Translations under genes and position numbers: made by a program
Shown: positions 60,726-64,000 of the stretch, in pieces
Numbering within the stretch: position 1 is the first letter of the stretch
How the letters are laid out: each line of letters starts with the position of its first letter
The notes under the pieces: generated by a model
What the model saw: only the letters and a program-made list of their open reading frames with translations
The model's database searches: none
Told to the model about the DNA's origin: nothing
Source: Pseudoneobacillus sp052180215
GTDB lineage: Bacteria; Bacillota; Bacilli; Bacillales; Cytobacillaceae
Assembly: GCF_052180215.1 (NCBI RefSeq)
Contig: NZ_CP197471.1
Location: 1,770,001-1,834,000, forward strand
Direction of reading: 5' to 3'
Length of the DNA: 64,000 nt

Positions 60726-60752
60726 TTAGCACTCAGGTTAGAAGAGTGCTAA
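60726..60752. promoter_or_regulatory. CIRCE element (HrcA operator)
   Basis: TTAGCACTC (60726-60734), nine-base spacer, GAGTGCTAA (60744-60752): an exact match to the CIRCE consensus bound by the heat-shock repressor HrcA. It lies 40 bases before the htpG start. Confidence 0.95.
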
Positions 60753-60791
60753 TATAAAATTATTACATATTTCTAAAAAGGAGAGGTTTTC

Positions 60792-62672
60792 ATGTCCAAA
60801 ACACAATTTAAAGCAGAATCCAAAAGACTTTTAGAAATGATGATTAACTCCATTTATTCAAAGAAAGAGGTATTTTTAAGAGAGTTAATTTCGAATGCTA
60901 GTGATGCGATTGATAAAATTTATTACAAAGCGTTAACGGATGATTCATTAAGCTTTGAGAAAGACAGCTATTATATTAACGTGGAAACGGATCACGAAAA
61001 TAGATTTTTAAAAATTACTGACACAGGAATTGGAATGACAAAGGAAGAACTGGAAACTAACTTAGGGACTATTGCTAAGAGTGGTTCACTAGCGTTTAAA
61101 ACAGAAAATGAAATTAAGGATGGCCACGATATCATTGGTCAGTTTGGTGTTGGATTTTACGCGGCCTTTATGGTTGCCGATGTTGTGACAGTTATTAGTA
61201 AGGCTTTAGGCAGTGACCAAGCTTATAAATGGGAATCTACTGGTGCTGATGGATACACCATCGAGCCTGTTGAAAAGGATGCAATTGGTACTGAAATCAT
61301 TTTAAAAATCAAAGAGAATACAGAAGAAGAGTCATATGATGAGTATTTAGAGGAATATCAATTAAAGTCTATTATTAAAAAATACTCAGACTTTATACGC
61401 TATCCAATCAAAATGGAAGTAACCTCAAGACGCCTAAAAGAAGGCAGTGAAAACGACTGGGAAGATTACAAAGAAGAACAAACCATTAACAGCATGGTGC
61501 CAATCTGGCGTAAAAATAAAAATGAGTTAACAGAAGAAGATTACGAGAAATTCTATCAAGAAAAACATTATGGTTTTGACAAACCGATTAAGCATGTTCA
61601 TATCAGCGTGGATGGGTCTATCAGATATAATGCGATTCTTTATATTCCAGAAAAAATCCCGTTCGATTATTACTCAAAGGAATTTGAAAAAGGATTAGAG
61701 CTGTATTCGAATGGTGTCTTGATTATGAATAAATGCGCTGATTTATTACCTGATCATTTTAGCTTTGTAAAAGGGATGGTAGATTCTGAGGATTTATCCT
61801 TAAATATTTCAAGAGAAATCCTACAGCATGATCGCCAATTAAAGTTAATTGCTAAAAATATCAGCAAGAAGATTAAGAGTGAATTACAAAGCTTATTGAG
61901 AAATGATAGAGAAAAATACGAAGAGTTTTATAAATCCTTCGGTAGACAATTGAAGTTTGGCGTCTATAACGATTATGGAATGCATAAAGAAGAGCTGCAA
62001 GACTTGTTAATGTTCTACTCTTCTAAAGAAAAGAAATTGATTACGTTAGATGAGTATGTTTCAAGAATGCCTGAGGATCAAAAATATATTTATTATGCAT
62101 CTGGTGAATCGTATGAAAGAATAGAAAAGCTGCCACAAACAGAGCTTGTGTCAGAAAAAGGCTATGAAATTTTATACTTTACCGATGATATCGATGAATT
62201 TGCAATTAGAATGTTAGTGAACTATAAAGAAAAAGAATTCAAATCAGTTGCAAGTGGAGACTTAGGTATTGAATCAGAAGATGATAAGAATGAAACAGAA
62301 GCCGTTGCGAATGAACACAAGGAACTATTTGATTATATGAAAAATACATTAGCAGGTAAGGTTAAAGACGTTAAAGTATCTAAACGATTGAAATCACATC
62401 CAGTTTGTCTTTCAACAGACGGTGAGTTAACAATCGAAATGGAAAAAATCTTAGCCATGATGCCTGATAATCCAAACATGAAAGCAGAAAAAATCTTAGA
62501 GATTAATGCAAACCATGAAGTGTTTAAATCGCTAACAGATGCATTTGAAAACGACAAAGATAAGGTAGACTTATATACAAATCTACTGTACAACCAAGCT
62601 CTTCTGATTGAAGGACTTCCAATTCAAGATCCAGTAGAATTCACTAATAACATCTGTAAAATCATGAAATAA
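60792..62672 (+). CDS. htpG: Molecular chaperone HtpG (Hsp90)
   Basis: A 626-residue Hsp90. The N-terminal GHKL ATP site shows ELISNASDAIDK, DTGIGMTKEEL and GQFGVGFYAAFMVAD. The middle domain has VKGMVDSEDLSLNISREILQ, and the C-terminal dimer region ends at NNICKIMK. It helps fold and remodel clients during stress. AAAGGAGAGG precedes the ATG. The CIRCE element makes it an HrcA-regulated gene, unlike B. subtilis htpG, which is not in the HrcA regulon. Confidence 0.97.
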   Translation: MSKTQFKAESKRLLEMMINSIYSKKEVFLRELISNASDAIDKIYYKALTDDSLSFEKDSYYINVETDHENRFLKITDTGIGMTKEELETNLGTIAKSGSLAFKTENEIKDGHDIIGQFGVGFYAAFMVADVVTVISKALGSDQAYKWESTGADGYTIEPVEKDAIGTEIILKIKENTEEESYDEYLEEYQLKSIIKKYSDFIRYPIKMEVTSRRLKEGSENDWEDYKEEQTINSMVPIWRKNKNELTEEDYEKFYQEKHYGFDKPIKHVHISVDGSIRYNAILYIPEKIPFDYYSKEFEKGLELYSNGVLIMNKCADLLPDHFSFVKGMVDSEDLSLNISREILQHDRQLKLIAKNISKKIKSELQSLLRNDREKYEEFYKSFGRQLKFGVYNDYGMHKEELQDLLMFYSSKEKKLITLDEYVSRMPEDQKYIYYASGESYERIEKLPQTELVSEKGYEILYFTDDIDEFAIRMLVNYKEKEFKSVASGDLGIESEDDKNETEAVANEHKELFDYMKNTLAGKVKDVKVSKRLKSHPVCLSTDGELTIEMEKILAMMPDNPNMKAEKILEINANHEVFKSLTDAFENDKDKVDLYTNLLYNQALLIEGLPIQDPVEFTNNICKIMK

Positions 62673-62710
62673 GTAAGAGCAAAAAGAAAGAATGATATAA
62701 AAGAATAACG

Positions 62711-62765
62711 CTTTAACGAATTAACGCACCGGGGGTCTGACCCCCGGTGCGTTAATTTGTTAAAG
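62711..62765. repeat. Palindrome with GGGGGTCTGACCCCC core (second copy)
   Basis: A 27-bp arm (62711-62737), one central T, and a complement (62739-62765) with a single mismatch that would be a G-U pair in RNA. The core CCGGGGGTC-N-GACCCCCGG is the same as at 42700-42756, but the outer arms are unrelated. It stands between htpG and a hydrolase gene reading the same way, so it is not needed as a convergent terminator. Confidence 0.9.
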
Positions 62766-62868
62766 GGAAGATCTAACTAGTCATGTTGACATCGTTTTGG
62801 TAATATTTACATAGGTATGGATTTGTCTGAATTTTTTTATTTTGGGGGTTACGACAATTAAAGAGCAA

Positions 62869-63741
62869 ATGATAAAACTAAAAAATTCGATTGACTTAAA
62901 TATTCATTATAAAAAAGAACATGAGCCTACGATACTGTTCCTTCATTATAGTGGGGGTACGCTACAAATGTGGAATGGTATTGTTCCTCTTTTTGAGAAG
63001 GAGTATAGCATTCTTGTACCTGACTTACGTGGGCAGGGGAAATCCAGTAAACCACCAACAGGTTACCATATTGATGATATGGCGAACGATCTATACTTGC
63101 TTCTGGAAGAATTAGAGATTAGTAAGTGTCATATCGTGGGTAGTTCCATGGGGGCAGAGGTGGGACTTAGCTTAGCAGCAACACATCCCGAATTGGTCTT
63201 ATCGCTAGTCTGCGAAGGAGCGTTATTTAATGAGTTTGGAGAATTTGGACTATTTAGTGGCACAGAAGAAGAGGTAGAACTAGAGAAGCAGAACCGGAGC
63301 AAACAACTAGCTGAAAGAATACTACCTATTTATCCATCTAAAGCAGATTATTTAACAGAAATAAGAGAGTCCCTTGAAAAGGATGAGCTCTGGAATGATT
63401 ACTTTCGAACCTACTTTGAAAGTTATCTAGAAGAAACGGACGAGGGGCTTTTTGTAAGTCATTATAAAAATTACGTTAGAACAGAGTATATTCAAAACTA
63501 TTGGGATGTTCGATTTGAAGAATATTATAAAAAAATCAGTTGTCCGATTTTATTCCTTCCGAGTGAGGAAGAAAGCCAAAACGAAAAAATAATGAATAGC
63601 ATGAAAACATTTGCGAGTTTTGTAAAGTCATATGAAATTGTTCATATCAAAGACTCCTTGCATGCGTTTGTTTGGATGCAGCAGCCAAAGGTTGCCGGTG
63701 AAGTGGTGAAGAATTTTATCAAAGATTTAAAAGAAATGTAG
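62869..63741 (+). CDS. Alpha/beta hydrolase
   Basis: A 290-residue serine hydrolase. ILFLHYSGGTLQMWNGIVP gives the oxyanion loop, VPDLRGQGKSSKP the typical loop after it, and CHIVGSSMGAEVGLSLA the nucleophile elbow (G-S-S-M-G). The acid lies near CPILFLPSEEE, and the catalytic His in DSLHAFVWMQQP. Family members are esterases, lipases or lactonases. The frame is open to 62842, and 62869 is the first ATG in a sensible place; the ribosome binding site is weak, so the start is uncertain. Confidence 0.88.
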   Translation: MIKLKNSIDLNIHYKKEHEPTILFLHYSGGTLQMWNGIVPLFEKEYSILVPDLRGQGKSSKPPTGYHIDDMANDLYLLLEELEISKCHIVGSSMGAEVGLSLAATHPELVLSLVCEGALFNEFGEFGLFSGTEEEVELEKQNRSKQLAERILPIYPSKADYLTEIRESLEKDELWNDYFRTYFESYLEETDEGLFVSHYKNYVRTEYIQNYWDVRFEEYYKKISCPILFLPSEEESQNEKIMNSMKTFASFVKSYEIVHIKDSLHAFVWMQQPKVAGEVVKNFIKDLKEM

Positions 63742-63842
63742 AATTACCGACAAGTAGAAAGATTTAAGGTTAGGAGTGGGAATATGGGCTTGTTTCTATA
63801 AAATTTTATACAAAATAATTTTTTTAAGGATGAAAGATATAA

Positions 63843-64000
63843 ATGGAGATAAAATTCAATCAATTTTTAAAAGAAGAGCTTAGCATAAATGAGATCCAAG
63901 ATGCGATGAATAATGGCATCATCACTTCTAAAGAGGTAGTGATGTACTATCTTGATAGAATTGCGAGATTTGACCAAGATGGTCCCAAGATTAATTCCAT
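63843..64000 (+). CDS. Amidase family protein, N-terminal part (cut by window edge)
   Basis: The first 52 codons, beginning MEIKFNQFLKEELSINEIQ. EIQDAMNNGIITSKEVVMYYLDRIARFDQDGPKINSI is the standard N-terminus of amidase-signature enzymes (S-x-x-E-L-Q-x-A-M, T-S-x-E-x-V, Y-L-D-R-I, P-x-I-N-S-I). The Ser-Ser-Lys triad lies past the edge. An AAGGA leader precedes the ATG. Confidence 0.75.
   Translation, partial: MEIKFNQFLKEELSINEIQDAMNNGIITSKEVVMYYLDRIARFDQDGPKINS

Overview
The window is low-GC DNA with Bacillus-type gene content: a qoxA-type quinol oxidase subunit, phosphoenolpyruvate carboxylase, PssA, KimA behind a c-di-AMP riboswitch, YmaF, a YrkE-like DsrE protein and CIRCE-controlled HtpG. 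Ribosome binding sites are strong (GGAGG/GGTGA types), GTG and TTG starts are used, and most convergent gene pairs are separated by hairpin terminators. This points to an aerobic, motile member of the Bacillaceae. No rRNA, tRNA, phage, insertion sequence or CRISPR array was seen.

Layout. 1-17 kb is core metabolism: qoxA (cut by the left edge), a DUF2243 membrane protein, a CoA-type Nudix hydrolase, ppc, a chemoreceptor behind a sigma-D promoter, an SOS-associated peptidase, two sulfur-related genes with CstR/CsoR-like operators, pssA, a MocR regulator facing a DJ-1 family gene, fumC, a P-loop protein and a MATE pump. 17-31 kb has acetyltransferases, a 41-bp tandem repeat array, membrane proteins, a 1026-residue acetyltransferase fusion with a partner amidohydrolase, and kimA. 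31-37 kb has a candidate manganese (yybP-ykoY) riboswitch reading into a Lys/His-rich peptide and a small protein kinase, a MobA-like transferase, a DUF1259 protein, two His-rich small proteins and a CoxG-like protein. 37-42 kb is an SgrR-like regulator facing an MFS/M20-peptidase operon.

42-56.4 kb is a catabolic island. Two Crp/Fnr-family regulators flank a perfect 57-bp palindrome. Next come an HpaB-type flavin monooxygenase, a stand-alone FMN adenylyltransferase, and a complete 3-hydroxyanthranilate meta-cleavage route: dioxygenase, ACMS decarboxylase, 2-aminomuconate semialdehyde dehydrogenase, 2-aminomuconate deaminase, 4-oxalocrotonate decarboxylase, oxopentenoate hydratase, hydroxyoxovalerate aldolase and acetaldehyde dehydrogenase. 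A TRAP transporter and a 4-oxalocrotonate tautomerase follow. Together these could import an aromatic acid, probably anthranilate or 3-hydroxyanthranilate, and convert it to pyruvate and acetyl-CoA.

56.5-64 kb holds an OsmC protein, a methyltransferase, a peroxiredoxin, a lipoprotein, a GlcD-type oxidase, htpG, an alpha/beta hydrolase and the start of an amidase. The most striking object is the peroxiredoxin (57832-58431, minus). Its reading frame is intact except for one TGA placed exactly at the peroxidatic cysteine (FTFV-TGA-PTEL). Twelve bases after the TGA begins a compact stem with a GGUC loop, like the bacterial SECIS of E. coli fdhF. I read it as a selenocysteine peroxiredoxin, which predicts a selenocysteine machinery elsewhere in the genome.

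Other regulatory structure includes two dispersed repeat families and a second palindrome sharing the core of the first.
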